Assembly (NCBI RefSeq): GCF_050107715.1 | Contig: NZ_JBNILN010000006.1 | Coordinates: 1-64,000, forward strand | Source of the DNA: Metabacillus_B sp050107715 | GTDB lineage: Bacteria; Bacillota; Bacilli; Bacillales; Bacillaceae | DNA: 64,000 nucleotides | Direction of reading: 5' to 3' | In this document: positions 1 through 7,918 of the stretch, one piece after another | Layout of the letters: every line of letters starts with the position of its first letter | How positions within the stretch are numbered: the first letter of the stretch is position 1 | Program-made: the position numbers and the translations under genes | The notes under the pieces: generated by a model | What the model was told of the DNA's origin: nothing | The model's input: the letters and a program-made list of their open reading frames with translations, nothing else | The model's database searches: none

Positions 1-172
1 ATAGTCAACCAGCCTAAGATGCTATATGCACTGTCTTAGGAGGGGCAATGAGATGCCCCTGTCTTGAAGGCTGTTCAAAACAGAAATGGACTGCGAACGT
101 TTAGTCATTCAAGAATCCCACCCGTCATACCGTAAGGTGTAGGGCTTGCGGCTTTAGCCGTGGGAGTCTCAA
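1..172 (+). ncRNA. Right end of an IS200/IS605-type element with omega (re)RNA structure
   Basis: Three consecutive hairpins are visible: CCTAAGA/TCTTAGG (13-19 with 34-40), AGGGGCA/TGCCCCT (41-47 with 54-60), and a terminal stem ATCCCACCC...GTGGGAG ending in TCTCAA at about 172. The 'GGCTTTAGCCGTGGGAGTCTCAA'-type end is the hallmark of the 3' end of tnpB-carrying IS605 elements. In these, the transcript over the right end is the guide-carrying omega RNA of the TnpB nuclease. No tnpB reading frame crosses this stretch (all three plus frames stop within the first 40 bases), so tnpB would lie to the left, outside the window, or be lost. The bases just after 172 would act as the guide. Identification is by motif and structure only. 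Confidence 0.6.
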
Positions 173-254
173 ATAACTAAAGCATTATGAGAGTCTTATA
201 AAGAGCAAAAAGTATGATTGCTCAGCTTTTTAACCATTATGAGGAGGAATGCAT

Positions 255-1784
255 TTGAGGAAATTTACACCAATGTTTTGGATTGCAATCAGCATGGGGG
301 CAATTTTTGTAGGATGGGGAGCCCTGTTCCCGAACAATTTATTAGAAGTAATGACCGGTATTAAAACGTTGTTCTTGGATAAGTTCGGATGGTTTTACCA
401 GTTTTCAGCTTCTTTCTTTATTATTGCTGCCATCATCATCGCTTTCAGCAGGTATGGGAAAATTCGATTAGGAAAAGATGAGGATCGGCCCGAATACAGC
501 ACCCCGACCTGGTTTGCTATGCTGTTCAGTGCAGGTATGGGTATTGGACTCCTTTTCTATGGAGTTTCAGAGCCCGCTTCTCACTTTTCGACTCCGCCGT
601 TCGGAGATGGAGGAACGGAAGAATCAGCCAGAGTTTCCTTGCGGTATACATACCTTCATTGGGGCTTTCATGCCTGGGCAATTTATGCGGTTGTAGCGCT
701 GGCGCTTGCCTACTATAAGTTTCGTAAAGGGCTTCCTGGTTTAATGAGCGCCACATTGTATCCGTTAATAGGGGAAAAGACAAAAGGGCCAATTGGCTAC
801 GCAGTTGATATAATTGCTGTCTTTGCTACTCTGTTTGGAGTGGCCATTTCCCTTGGTATAGGAGCACAGCAGATTAACAGCGGTTTCAATTATTTATTCG
901 GCTGGCCTGTTAACTTTACCACTCAGCTGATCATTATGGGTTTTACAACCATATTATTTATTTATTCCGCAGCAAGCGGATTATCTAAAGGAATTAAATA
1001 TTTAAGCAATACAAATATGTTCCTGGCCGTTCTTTTATTCTTTGCTTTTCTATTTCTTGGTCCTACACAGTTTGTGCTTGAGCTGTTTTCTACGACATTT
1101 GGGTCATACGTACAAAACCTGCCGAGTATGGGATTGCGTTTTTCGCCTTTCAACCAAGAGGATAATCAATGGGTAAAAGACTGGACCATTTTTTACTGGG
1201 CATGGTGGATTTCGTGGACGCCATTTGTCGGAACGTTCATTGCAAGAGTTTCGAAAGGAAGGACGGTCCGGGAATTTATCCTTGCGGTCATCATCGCTCC
1301 AACTCTTGTGTGCTCTTTGTGGTTTGGGGTCTTCGGAGGGACAGGCCTCTATTTTGAACTCATTCAAGGTGCGGATGTATCAGGTCAAAGTCTGGAAACG
1401 GCGTTGTTTTATGTATACAAGCTGATGCCATTTGGAACGGTCCTGACTATTATTTCCCTTTTGCTCATCACCACCTTTTTTGTAACATCCGCTGACTCTG
1501 CTACTTATGTACTTGGTATGCAGACCTCAAATGGAAGTTTGAATCCTCCAACCCTGGTGAAAGTCAGCTGGGGACTGATTATGGCCGCTATTGCAGCGAT
1601 ATTAATGGGAACGGGTGGTGTAGAAGGGCTGCAGGCAGCCACGATTATTTCCGCGCTCCCGCTCGGGATTATTCTAATCTTTATGACGGCCGCTCTATTT
1701 AAATCCTTCCAGACCGAGCTTTCTTCCGCCAAAAAAGAGAAGGAGAACGTTGAAGAAACAGCTTCACATAAGAAAGCCCAGTAA
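255..1784 (+). CDS. BCCT family glycine betaine/choline-type transporter (OpuD-like)
   Basis: Secondary transporter of the betaine-choline-carnitine family. It imports compatible solutes with Na+ for osmoprotection across the cytoplasmic membrane. The protein is about 509 residues, the usual length for OpuD/BetL, with about 12 hydrophobic segments. The family signature is clear around residues 310-345 (FYWAWWISWTPFVG, then FIARVSKGRTVREF). Another conserved stretch, SAGMGIGLLFYGVSEP, lies near residue 93. An ATG at 249 is in frame, but the GAGGAGG site (241-247) is only one base from it. The TTG at 255 is spaced 7 bases and is the better start. The gene stands alone and is followed by a strong terminator. 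No regulator is adjacent. The exact substrate cannot be read from sequence; glycine betaine is the likeliest. Confidence 0.9.
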   Translation: MRKFTPMFWIAISMGAIFVGWGALFPNNLLEVMTGIKTLFLDKFGWFYQFSASFFIIAAIIIAFSRYGKIRLGKDEDRPEYSTPTWFAMLFSAGMGIGLLFYGVSEPASHFSTPPFGDGGTEESARVSLRYTYLHWGFHAWAIYAVVALALAYYKFRKGLPGLMSATLYPLIGEKTKGPIGYAVDIIAVFATLFGVAISLGIGAQQINSGFNYLFGWPVNFTTQLIIMGFTTILFIYSAASGLSKGIKYLSNTNMFLAVLLFFAFLFLGPTQFVLELFSTTFGSYVQNLPSMGLRFSPFNQEDNQWVKDWTIFYWAWWISWTPFVGTFIARVSKGRTVREFILAVIIAPTLVCSLWFGVFGGTGLYFELIQGADVSGQSLETALFYVYKLMPFGTVLTIISLLLITTFFVTSADSATYVLGMQTSNGSLNPPTLVKVSWGLIMAAIAAILMGTGGVEGLQAATIISALPLGIILIFMTAALFKSFQTELSSAKKEKENVEETASHKKAQ

Positions 1785-1865
1785 GAGCCCGGCTTTAAAG
1801 AGCATGGGCGAACTTTGAATGGGAACAGTACATTTGTATAGTACATTTACGAAAGCAACACGCTG

Positions 1866-1903
1866 AAATGGCAGCCTTTTTGCAAGGGCTGCCATTTTAT
1901 TTA
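1866..1903 (+). terminator. Rho-independent terminator of the BCCT transporter gene
   Basis: An 11-bp perfect stem, AAATGGCAGCC (1866-1876) with GGCTGCCATTT (1887-1897), is followed by a T-rich tail. It lies 80 bases after the transporter stop codon. Confidence 0.85.
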
Positions 1904-1971
1904 TTTTGTGCTGTCTGGAGCGGGTTACAACTTATGCCGCTGCATGATGCAGGCTCCCTTGAACTCCATTC

Positions 1972-2256
1972 TCAGACCTTCTCTTGATTATCCAGATTCA
2001 GTTTTTTATCGTTGCGGTCATCCAGTTTAATAGAAGTGATAAGCCGATCCGTTCCATCCTGAGTCAGTAATTCGCTGTGGACAAGCTTTGCAAGATCAAA
2101 TAATTCATCCGCATTCCCTTCTATCACTGTCGATAAAGGCGTCACATCACAGTTAAAGCCTTTTTCTCTGATAATTGAAACGGCAAGTTCCACATTTTTC
2201 CTCATACTTGTATCATCTGTACCTACAGGGGTGATGGTTAATTCCAATACAGCCAT
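1972..2256 (-). CDS. yqgV: MTH1187/YqgV family thiamine-binding protein (UPF0045)
   Basis: A 94-residue cytoplasmic protein of the UPF0045 (DUF77) family, whose members have a ferredoxin-like fold and bind thiamine or related ligands. The family pattern is visible: a beta strand with LTITPVGT near the N-terminus, a central helix-strand with the DVTPLSTVIEG motif, and LITSIKLDDR at the end. Length agrees with B. subtilis YqgV (about 100 residues). A GAGGAGGAG ribosome binding site precedes the ATG. It is a single gene, convergent with the transporter to its left. No TPP riboswitch precedes it, so its control is unclear; a transport or sensing role is inferred from the family only. Confidence 0.8.
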   Translation of the reverse strand: MAVLELTITPVGTDDTSMRKNVELAVSIIREKGFNCDVTPLSTVIEGNADELFDLAKLVHSELLTQDGTDRLITSIKLDDRNDKKLNLDNQEKV

Positions 2257-2390
2257 AACTCTCTCCTCCTCATAACCGTTTAGTTATCCGTTACCCTCTC
2301 GGATAAAAATGAATCTTATTTCTAAAAGACTAGCAAATGATTTAACCTAAAAACGGATTAGCCTAATCAAAATTTTAAACCAATTAAAGA

Positions 2391-2419
2391 TTGCAATCGC
2401 TTGCAGGTGAATGTAGAAT
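2391..2419 (+). promoter_or_regulatory. SigmaA promoter overlapped by a CcpA cre-like site
   Basis: TTGCAA (2391-2396), 17 bases, then TAGAAT (2414-2419) makes a good housekeeping promoter for the LacI-type gene. The 15-base core TTGCAATCGCTTGCA (2391-2405) fits the B. subtilis cre consensus WTGNAANCGNWNNCA at every fixed position. It covers the -35 box and spacer, a position at which CcpA would repress. This is a motif match, not tested. Confidence 0.6.
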
Positions 2420-2436
2420 GGACTCATATACTGGAC

Positions 2437-2450
2437 CCGAAACGTTTTGG
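2437..2450 (+). promoter_or_regulatory. Palindromic operator overlapping the regulator's ribosome binding site
   Basis: CCGAAACGTTTTGG is a near-perfect palindrome with a central CG, the form typical of LacI-family operators. It lies between the promoter and the ATG of the LacI-type gene and touches the GGAGG site. It shares CCGAAACGTTT with the operator at 3584-3599. Autoregulation is inferred. Confidence 0.65.
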
Positions 2451-2461
2451 AGGTTTTATGG

Positions 2462-3484
2462 ATGACTACAATTAAGGATATTGCCAAAGCGGCAGGGGTA
2501 TCTGTAACCACGGTGTCCAGAGCATTGAATGGATATTCTGATGTCAGCGAAAAGACCAGGAAAAAAATTATTGAGATTTCTAAAGAACTTAATTACAGTC
2601 CGAACATTCTTGCCAGGGGTCTCGTCATGAATAAATCCAAAACGATTGGATTGCTTGTTTCCGGGTTTAATAAAGAAAGCGTAAAGGATAATTTCACGTT
2701 TGAAGTTCTTTCCGGCATTAACCAATGTGCTGCAGAAACAGACTATGACCTCGTGTTATTCAATACTAATTCTACAAAACAGAGAGAAAAGACTTATGCT
2801 CAGCTATGCCGGGAGAGAAGGGTAGATGGTGTAATCCTGCAGGGGATTAAAACTGACGATCCATATTTGCAGGAGGTAGTAGAGAGCAGCATTCCATGTG
2901 TGTTAATCGACATCCCTATTCAGACAGAACATGTAGGGTATGTTTCCACAGACAATTCATTAGGTGCCGAAAAGGCTGTCAGGCACTTACTGGAGCTCGG
3001 GCATCGCAACATTGCCATGGTTAATGGACATGACTTTGCCTATGTTAGCGAAGAACGTCTGAAGGGCTTTAAAAAAGCCGTATCTGATGCGGGAATTCCG
3101 GGGAGGGAAGAATGGATTGTCAATGGTGATTTTAAGGAATATGAAGCAGAAAAAGCGGTCTTTGAATTGCTTAAAATTCACCCTTGCATAACAGCCATTT
3201 TCTGTGCAAGCGATCTAATGGCTTTTGGGGCAATTAAAGCAGCGGCAAGGCTAAACCTTTCTGTGCCAGAGGATTTATCGGTAGTTGGATATGATGATAT
3301 TCTGCTGGCAGGCTATGTGTCCCCGAGTTTGACCACAATCGCTCAAAACCGCGAAATGCTTGGATTTCATGCAGCCAGACTGCTTATGGACATGCTTAAT
3401 AAAGACAGTCAGCCAGCTCACCTTCTTTTGGAAACCGAGCTTAAAGTACGAAAGTCAACTGCACCAGTCAAACATGGAGATTAA
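2462..3484 (+). CDS. LacI family transcriptional regulator of the adjacent sugar operon
   Basis: A 340-residue sugar-responsive DNA-binding protein. Residues 1-55 carry the LacI helix-turn-helix and hinge (TIKDIAKAAGVSVTTVSRAL, then LNYSPNILARGL). The rest is a periplasmic-binding-protein-like effector domain (TIGLLVSGF near residue 60; DDILLAGYVSPSLTTI near 280). The reading frame is open back to a TTG at 2447, but ATG 2462 follows GGAGG (2449-2453) by 8 bases and begins directly with the helix-turn-helix, so it is taken as the start. Matching palindromes stand before this gene and before the glycosidase gene. The protein therefore most likely represses itself and the four-gene operon downstream, released by a sugar made or imported by that operon. 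The inducer is unknown. Confidence 0.9.
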   Translation: MTTIKDIAKAAGVSVTTVSRALNGYSDVSEKTRKKIIEISKELNYSPNILARGLVMNKSKTIGLLVSGFNKESVKDNFTFEVLSGINQCAAETDYDLVLFNTNSTKQREKTYAQLCRERRVDGVILQGIKTDDPYLQEVVESSIPCVLIDIPIQTEHVGYVSTDNSLGAEKAVRHLLELGHRNIAMVNGHDFAYVSEERLKGFKKAVSDAGIPGREEWIVNGDFKEYEAEKAVFELLKIHPCITAIFCASDLMAFGAIKAAARLNLSVPEDLSVVGYDDILLAGYVSPSLTTIAQNREMLGFHAARLLMDMLNKDSQPAHLLLETELKVRKSTAPVKHGD

Positions 3485-3583
3485 GCTGCCTGAGATACAG
3501 GACGATATAAACGGCAAGGACTAAAGAGCAGGAAGGATTTCAATTTTCATACTAAAGAAGCTATCGAGGCGTTTTATACATTT

Positions 3584-3599
3584 TCCGAAACGTTTCGGA
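3584..3599 (+). promoter_or_regulatory. Perfect 16-bp palindromic operator of the sugar operon
   Basis: TCCGAAACGTTTCGGA is a perfect palindrome centred on CG, 17 bases before the glycosidase ATG. A -10-like TATACA (3575-3580) lies immediately upstream, so a bound repressor would sit over the transcription start. Its partner is at 2437-2450. Confidence 0.75.
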
Positions 3600-3615
3600 T
3601 AACCAGGAGGCAGAC

Positions 3616-5715
3616 ATGGACTATTTAGTTATAAAAGAAAATGATTTATTTTTACTATCAGAGCCTAACGGGGACATTACCCAAAACCATTCCTACGGCC
3701 TGGGCCTATACACTAAGGACACAAGGTTTCTCAGCAAAATGGAGCTTAAAATCAATGGGGAAAAACCTGTCCTCCTTTCCTCTGATGGTTCAGCGAATCA
3801 GGTATCGCGTGTGCTGCTTACAAATCCGCACATGGAAAGGGATGGCGAGCTGATCTTGTGGAGAGAATCAGTTCAAATCGAAAGAGAACGTTTTATATAT
3901 GAAGGTGTTTTATATGAAACCATCTATCTGACAAACTACTATCCTAAAGCTGTGAAATTCACGATTGATTTGGCTTTTGATGCGGATTTTAAGGATATGT
4001 TTATCGTCCGGGGGTTCCAAAAAGGAAATGTCGGGGCAAAAACCGGTCAAGTATATGATGAAAATTCATATGAACTAAATTATTCCGGGTCCGACGATTT
4101 GGAGCGGACAACCAGAATATCATGGGACAAGTCACCGGATGAAGTAAAGGAAAATGGAGATTTCGCGTACAACTTCGAATTGGAACACAGCCAGGAGCAG
4201 GCTTTCACCATCATGGTACAGCCCGTCATTAATGGTTCATACGAAATTGGCATCCCGATTCCAGCGAACGAGGCGCTTGAAAAATTAACAGACTCGTATT
4301 CAGAATGGAACCGGCAAGCGCCGCTTATGAAGACAGATTTGACTCCATTGCAGCAGCTGGTGGACCGGGGATGGTCCGATCTGCGTGTCTTAATGACAGA
4401 TATCGGACATGGAGGTTTCCCGGTTGCAGGTCTTCCGTGGTTCGGCGTTCCTTTTGGCAGGGACAGCCTGATTGCAGCTTTGCAAATGCTGTCATTTAAT
4501 CCTGAGGCGGCTAAAGGTACGTTAAAAACGATGGCCAGTACCCAAGGGACAAAAGTTGATCCGTGGAGGGATGAACAGCCGGGGAAAATCATGCATGAGA
4601 TGAGGTTTGGAGAGCTTGCAAACACAGATCAGGTTCCTTTCACACCTTATTACGGTACCATTGATGCGACACCGCTTTACCTGATCCTCCTGACTGAATA
4701 TGTAAGATGGACTGGAGATTTACAGCTTGCTGAAGAACTGATGGACAGTGTGGTCAAAGCCCTTACCTGGATTGATGAGTTTGGGGACAGGGATGGGGAT
4801 TTGTTCGTGGAGTATCATCAGGAATCAAGCAATGGGATCGCCAATCAGGGATGGAAGGATTCAGGTGACTCCATTGTCCACAGGAGTGGAGAATACGCGG
4901 AGACCCCCATTGCCCTGGCGGAGGTTCAAGGATATGTCTATCAGGCAAAAACGGGAGTTGCCGATCTATTTGAAGCACTGGATCTAAAGGATAAAGCAGC
5001 CGCGCTTAGAACGCAGGCGGAAGAATTAAAACAGGAATTTGAAAATAAATTCTGGATGGAAGAGCACCAATTCTATGCGATAGCGCTTGATCGGGATAAA
5101 AAACAAGTTGGAACCATCACTTCCAACCCTGGGCATGTTCTTTTTTCAGGCATGCTGGAAGAAGAAAGGGCAAAAGCGGTTGCTGACATGCTGACCTCGG
5201 AAAAAATGTTTTCAGGATTTGGAATCCGGACAATGGGAGAAGGAGAAGCAGGCTACAATCCGATGAGCTACCATGATGGAAGCATATGGCCACATGATAA
5301 CAGCATGACCTTGATTGGAATGAGCAAGCTTAACCAGCATGAACAGGCAAAAACAGTTATATCCGGTTTAATAAAAGCAGCCAGCCAGTTTGAATATGAG
5401 CGCTTGCCGGAGCTTTTTTGCGGCTATTCATCTTCTATCGGAAAAGCAGTCAAGTACCCCGTTGCCTGTTCACCTCAGGCTTGGGCAGCTGGCACACCGC
5501 TCATCATCATCCAGTCCCTTCTGGGATTATTTCCGGATAGTCTGAACAAAAGAATCTATTTAAACCCCGTTCTTTTGGAGGAAATGAATGAGCTGCTTGT
5601 TTCCCGCATCAGAGTAGGAAAGGGGCATGTATCCATCAGACTGGTTAAGGAAGAAGGAAAAACAAAAACAGCCATAATTGAAAATACAACAGGCTTTGAA
5701 ATTATTCAAAAGTAA
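3616..5715 (+). CDS. Glycogen-debranching-type (amylo-alpha-1,6-glucosidase family) glycosidase
   Basis: A 699-residue intracellular protein without signal peptide. Residues 1-230 form the beta-rich N-terminal domain found before debranching enzymes of the COG3408 group (GLGLYTKDTRFLSKMEL near residue 28). Residues about 240-690 form an (alpha/alpha)6-barrel, with GLPWFGVPFGRDSLIAALQM near residue 273, a WKDSGDS motif near 415 and YHDGSIWPHDNSM near 555. Such proteins hydrolyse alpha-linked oligosaccharides, but members have diverse substrates and the true linkage cannot be assigned. AGGAGG precedes the ATG. It is the first gene of an operon with an ABC importer (20-base gap to the binding protein), so it likely cleaves the imported sugar. 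Control is by the LacI-type protein via the operator at 3584-3599. Confidence 0.8.
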   Translation: MDYLVIKENDLFLLSEPNGDITQNHSYGLGLYTKDTRFLSKMELKINGEKPVLLSSDGSANQVSRVLLTNPHMERDGELILWRESVQIERERFIYEGVLYETIYLTNYYPKAVKFTIDLAFDADFKDMFIVRGFQKGNVGAKTGQVYDENSYELNYSGSDDLERTTRISWDKSPDEVKENGDFAYNFELEHSQEQAFTIMVQPVINGSYEIGIPIPANEALEKLTDSYSEWNRQAPLMKTDLTPLQQLVDRGWSDLRVLMTDIGHGGFPVAGLPWFGVPFGRDSLIAALQMLSFNPEAAKGTLKTMASTQGTKVDPWRDEQPGKIMHEMRFGELANTDQVPFTPYYGTIDATPLYLILLTEYVRWTGDLQLAEELMDSVVKALTWIDEFGDRDGDLFVEYHQESSNGIANQGWKDSGDSIVHRSGEYAETPIALAEVQGYVYQAKTGVADLFEALDLKDKAAALRTQAEELKQEFENKFWMEEHQFYAIALDRDKKQVGTITSNPGHVLFSGMLEEERAKAVADMLTSEKMFSGFGIRTMGEGEAGYNPMSYHDGSIWPHDNSMTLIGMSKLNQHEQAKTVISGLIKAASQFEYERLPELFCGYSSSIGKAVKYPVACSPQAWAAGTPLIIIQSLLGLFPDSLNKRIYLNPVLLEEMNELLVSRIRVGKGHVSIRLVKEEGKTKTAIIENTTGFEIIQK

Positions 5716-5735
5716 AAGGGAGGAGTGCTAAACGG

Positions 5736-6989
5736 ATGAAACAAAAAAAGTGGATATCCATGCTTGGCATTACGGCTCTATTAGGATTAGCGATCGCTTC
5801 CGGCTGCAGCAGCCAGGAAGCGGATAGCGGATTGAAGAAAACAGAACTCGTTATGAGCGGCTGGGGAGGCAATCCAGTAGAAAAGAAGCTTCTCGAAGAA
5901 GTGATTGCTGAGTTTGAGGAACTGCATCCGCATATTGATGTTAAATTCAATGTAATAAATGATCAGTATATGGATGTATTAAAAACCCGGCTTATCGGCG
6001 GCACAGCCGCAGATGTATTTTATCTGGATGCATTTGAAGCTCCAGCGCTAATGGAAACTGGAGCTGTAGAACCGCTTAATAAATATGTAACAGAAGATTT
6101 TGATCTGGAAGACTTTGAAAAACCCATGCTGGAAGCTTTCAAACAAGGCGAAACCCTTTATGGAGTCCCGAAGGATTATTCGACGCTCGCATTGTTTTAT
6201 AACAAGGATCTGTTTAAAGAGGCTGGAATCAGTGAACCTCCAAAAACGTGGGAAGAGATGGAGGCTGCAGCGAAAAAGCTTACAAAGGAGGGCGATGTTT
6301 ATGGACTTGGAGTCCTTCCTAATATTGAAAGGATGTATTACATGGCTGAATCAGGAGACGGACAGGTCATCACTGAAGATCGGGCAACCTTTGCCGATGA
6401 CAAAGTGGTAAATGAACTTCAGCCCATCCTTGATATGCGCCTCAAAGATAAAACGGCTGCCCAGCCATCTGAAGCAGGGGCGGGCACCAATGCAGGTGAA
6501 ATGTTCGGACGGGGTAAAGCAGCGATGGTTATGGAGGGGAATTGGAACATCCCTTATTTAGATGAAACCTTTCCTAATATCGATTATGGCACCGCAGAAA
6601 TCCCAGCCATAGATGGAAAAAAGGGAACGATGTCCTTTACAGTCGGATACGCCATGAATGCCGAGTCAGATCATAAGGAAGAATCGTGGGAGCTAATTTC
6701 CTATTTAACTGGCAAGGAAGGAATGAAAAAGTGGACAAGCAAAGGTTTTGCACTTCCGACCCGTAAATCGGTTGCTTCAGAGCTTGGGTTTGATAAAGAT
6801 GAATTGCGGGGGCCGCTTGTAAAAGGCGCGGAATACGCCACCGTCTGGCAGGACGGTCCATTTCTCCCAATTGTCATGAACAATTTCAATAACCAGTTTT
6901 TAAGTGCTTATTTAGGTGAACGGCCTTTAAAAGAAGCGTTGGAAGACGCTGAAAAACAAGCGAATAAAGAGATAAAAGTTACAGAATAA
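5736..6989 (+). CDS. ABC sugar importer, solute-binding lipoprotein (CUT1 family)
   Basis: A 417-residue extracellular solute-binding protein. The signal peptide ends in a lipobox (LAIASGC, Cys at about residue 24), so the mature protein is lipid-anchored outside the membrane. The family-1 binding-protein pattern is present: DVFYLDAFEAPALMETGAVEPL near residue 90, YGVPKDYSTLALFYNKDLF near 140, and a GRGKAAMVMEGNW-type motif near 265. It hands an oligosaccharide to the two permeases that follow. AGGAGTG precedes the ATG. Sugar specificity cannot be inferred beyond the neighbouring alpha-glycosidase. Confidence 0.9.
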   Translation: MKQKKWISMLGITALLGLAIASGCSSQEADSGLKKTELVMSGWGGNPVEKKLLEEVIAEFEELHPHIDVKFNVINDQYMDVLKTRLIGGTAADVFYLDAFEAPALMETGAVEPLNKYVTEDFDLEDFEKPMLEAFKQGETLYGVPKDYSTLALFYNKDLFKEAGISEPPKTWEEMEAAAKKLTKEGDVYGLGVLPNIERMYYMAESGDGQVITEDRATFADDKVVNELQPILDMRLKDKTAAQPSEAGAGTNAGEMFGRGKAAMVMEGNWNIPYLDETFPNIDYGTAEIPAIDGKKGTMSFTVGYAMNAESDHKEESWELISYLTGKEGMKKWTSKGFALPTRKSVASELGFDKDELRGPLVKGAEYATVWQDGPFLPIVMNNFNNQFLSAYLGERPLKEALEDAEKQANKEIKVTE

Positions 6990-7058
6990 ATAATGAAAAT
7001 GAGAGGTGATGCTGTTTGAAAGCCAGCCGTTCAAGAAGAGAAGCAGGTCAGGGTTTAT

Positions 7059-7907
7059 TTGTTTATGTCTCCTGCTTTGATTATCATCGGGTTATTTGTA
7101 ATCGCTCCCATTCTTTACGCCGTATTTCTGTCTTTCAATAAAGTTGAACTAATTGGAACCTCCTCATTTGAATTTCGGGGATTAGACAATTATGCGAAAA
7201 TAGCATTGGATGACAGAGCCATGATCGCACTTAAGAATACCGCCTTTTATGTGGCAGTTGTCGTACCGGTCCAGACGGTTCTGGCCCTTGTGCTGGCTGC
7301 ATCGTTAAATGCAGGCATGAAAGGCCAAAAATTTTTCAGAGTCGTCTACTTTTTGCCGACCCTTACGTCCTCTGCGGTTCTTACCCTTATATTTATGTGG
7401 ATGTACAATCAAAACGGACTGATTAATAAAGTCCTGGATTTTCTGCACCTGCCTACCTACAACTGGATTAATGACCCTAGTGTGGCTTTAATCGCTATCA
7501 TGATTATGAACATATGGGCTACTGCACCATTTTATATGGTCATCTATTTAGCAGCCTTACAGGATGTGCCGGAGAGCTATTATGAGGCAGCAGAGCTTGA
7601 CGGAGCAAATGCCTTCCAAAAGTTTTGGCATATTACAGTCCCGCATCTCCGTCCGGTGACGTCATTTGTGGTCATCATGGGACTGATTGGCACTTTCCAG
7701 CTGTTTGACCAGTCGTATATTTTTTCGGGAGGCTCTGGCGGACCAAACAACTCAACATTAACGGTCGTCCTGTTAATCTATCAATATGCCTTTAAAACAC
7801 TTGGAACAATGGGCTATGCAACAGCACTGGCCTTTATGCTCGCATTGATCATCCTGGCAGCAACCCTGCTGCAGCGCAGGTTTTCTAAAGAAGAATCACT
7901 ATACTGA
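7059..7907 (+). CDS. ABC sugar importer permease, MalF type (5' end possibly frameshifted)
   Basis: Inner-membrane permease subunit with six predicted helices and the EAA loop (YYEAAELDGANAFQKFWHIT near residue 172) that contacts the ATPase. The open frame begins at TTG 7059, starting FMSPALIIIGLF, which is the first helix. The usual 15-25-residue cytoplasmic head (basic, RRE-rich) is absent. It is instead encoded in a neighbouring frame: a good site AGGTGA (7004-7009) and TTG 7016 begin KASRSRREAGQGLFV. Removing one T near 7058-7064 would join this head to the rest. Either the gene carries a one-base frameshift, there is a sequencing error in the T-rich stretch, or translation starts late at TTG 7059/ATG 7065. 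The rest of the protein is intact. It is the third gene of the operon. Confidence 0.85.
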   Translation: MFMSPALIIIGLFVIAPILYAVFLSFNKVELIGTSSFEFRGLDNYAKIALDDRAMIALKNTAFYVAVVVPVQTVLALVLAASLNAGMKGQKFFRVVYFLPTLTSSAVLTLIFMWMYNQNGLINKVLDFLHLPTYNWINDPSVALIAIMIMNIWATAPFYMVIYLAALQDVPESYYEAAELDGANAFQKFWHITVPHLRPVTSFVVIMGLIGTFQLFDQSYIFSGGSGGPNNSTLTVVLLIYQYAFKTLGTMGYATALAFMLALIILAATLLQRRFSKEESLY

Positions 7908-7918
7908 GGAGGGGTTCT

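Noticed and set aside
202..233. Hairpin GAGCAA/TTGCTC plus T5 before the BCCT gene as a terminator or riboswitch
   Set aside because: The stem is only 6 bp and imperfectly placed; I could not support it as a functional element.
526..1846. Several open frames of 60-110 codons on the minus strand across the BCCT gene
   Set aside because: They are shadows of a well-supported transporter frame, lack ribosome binding sites and have no protein-like features.
4080..4625. 181-codon minus frame inside the debranching-type glycosidase
   Set aside because: Antisense to a conserved catalytic region; Cys/Ser-rich composition typical of a shadow frame; no start site.
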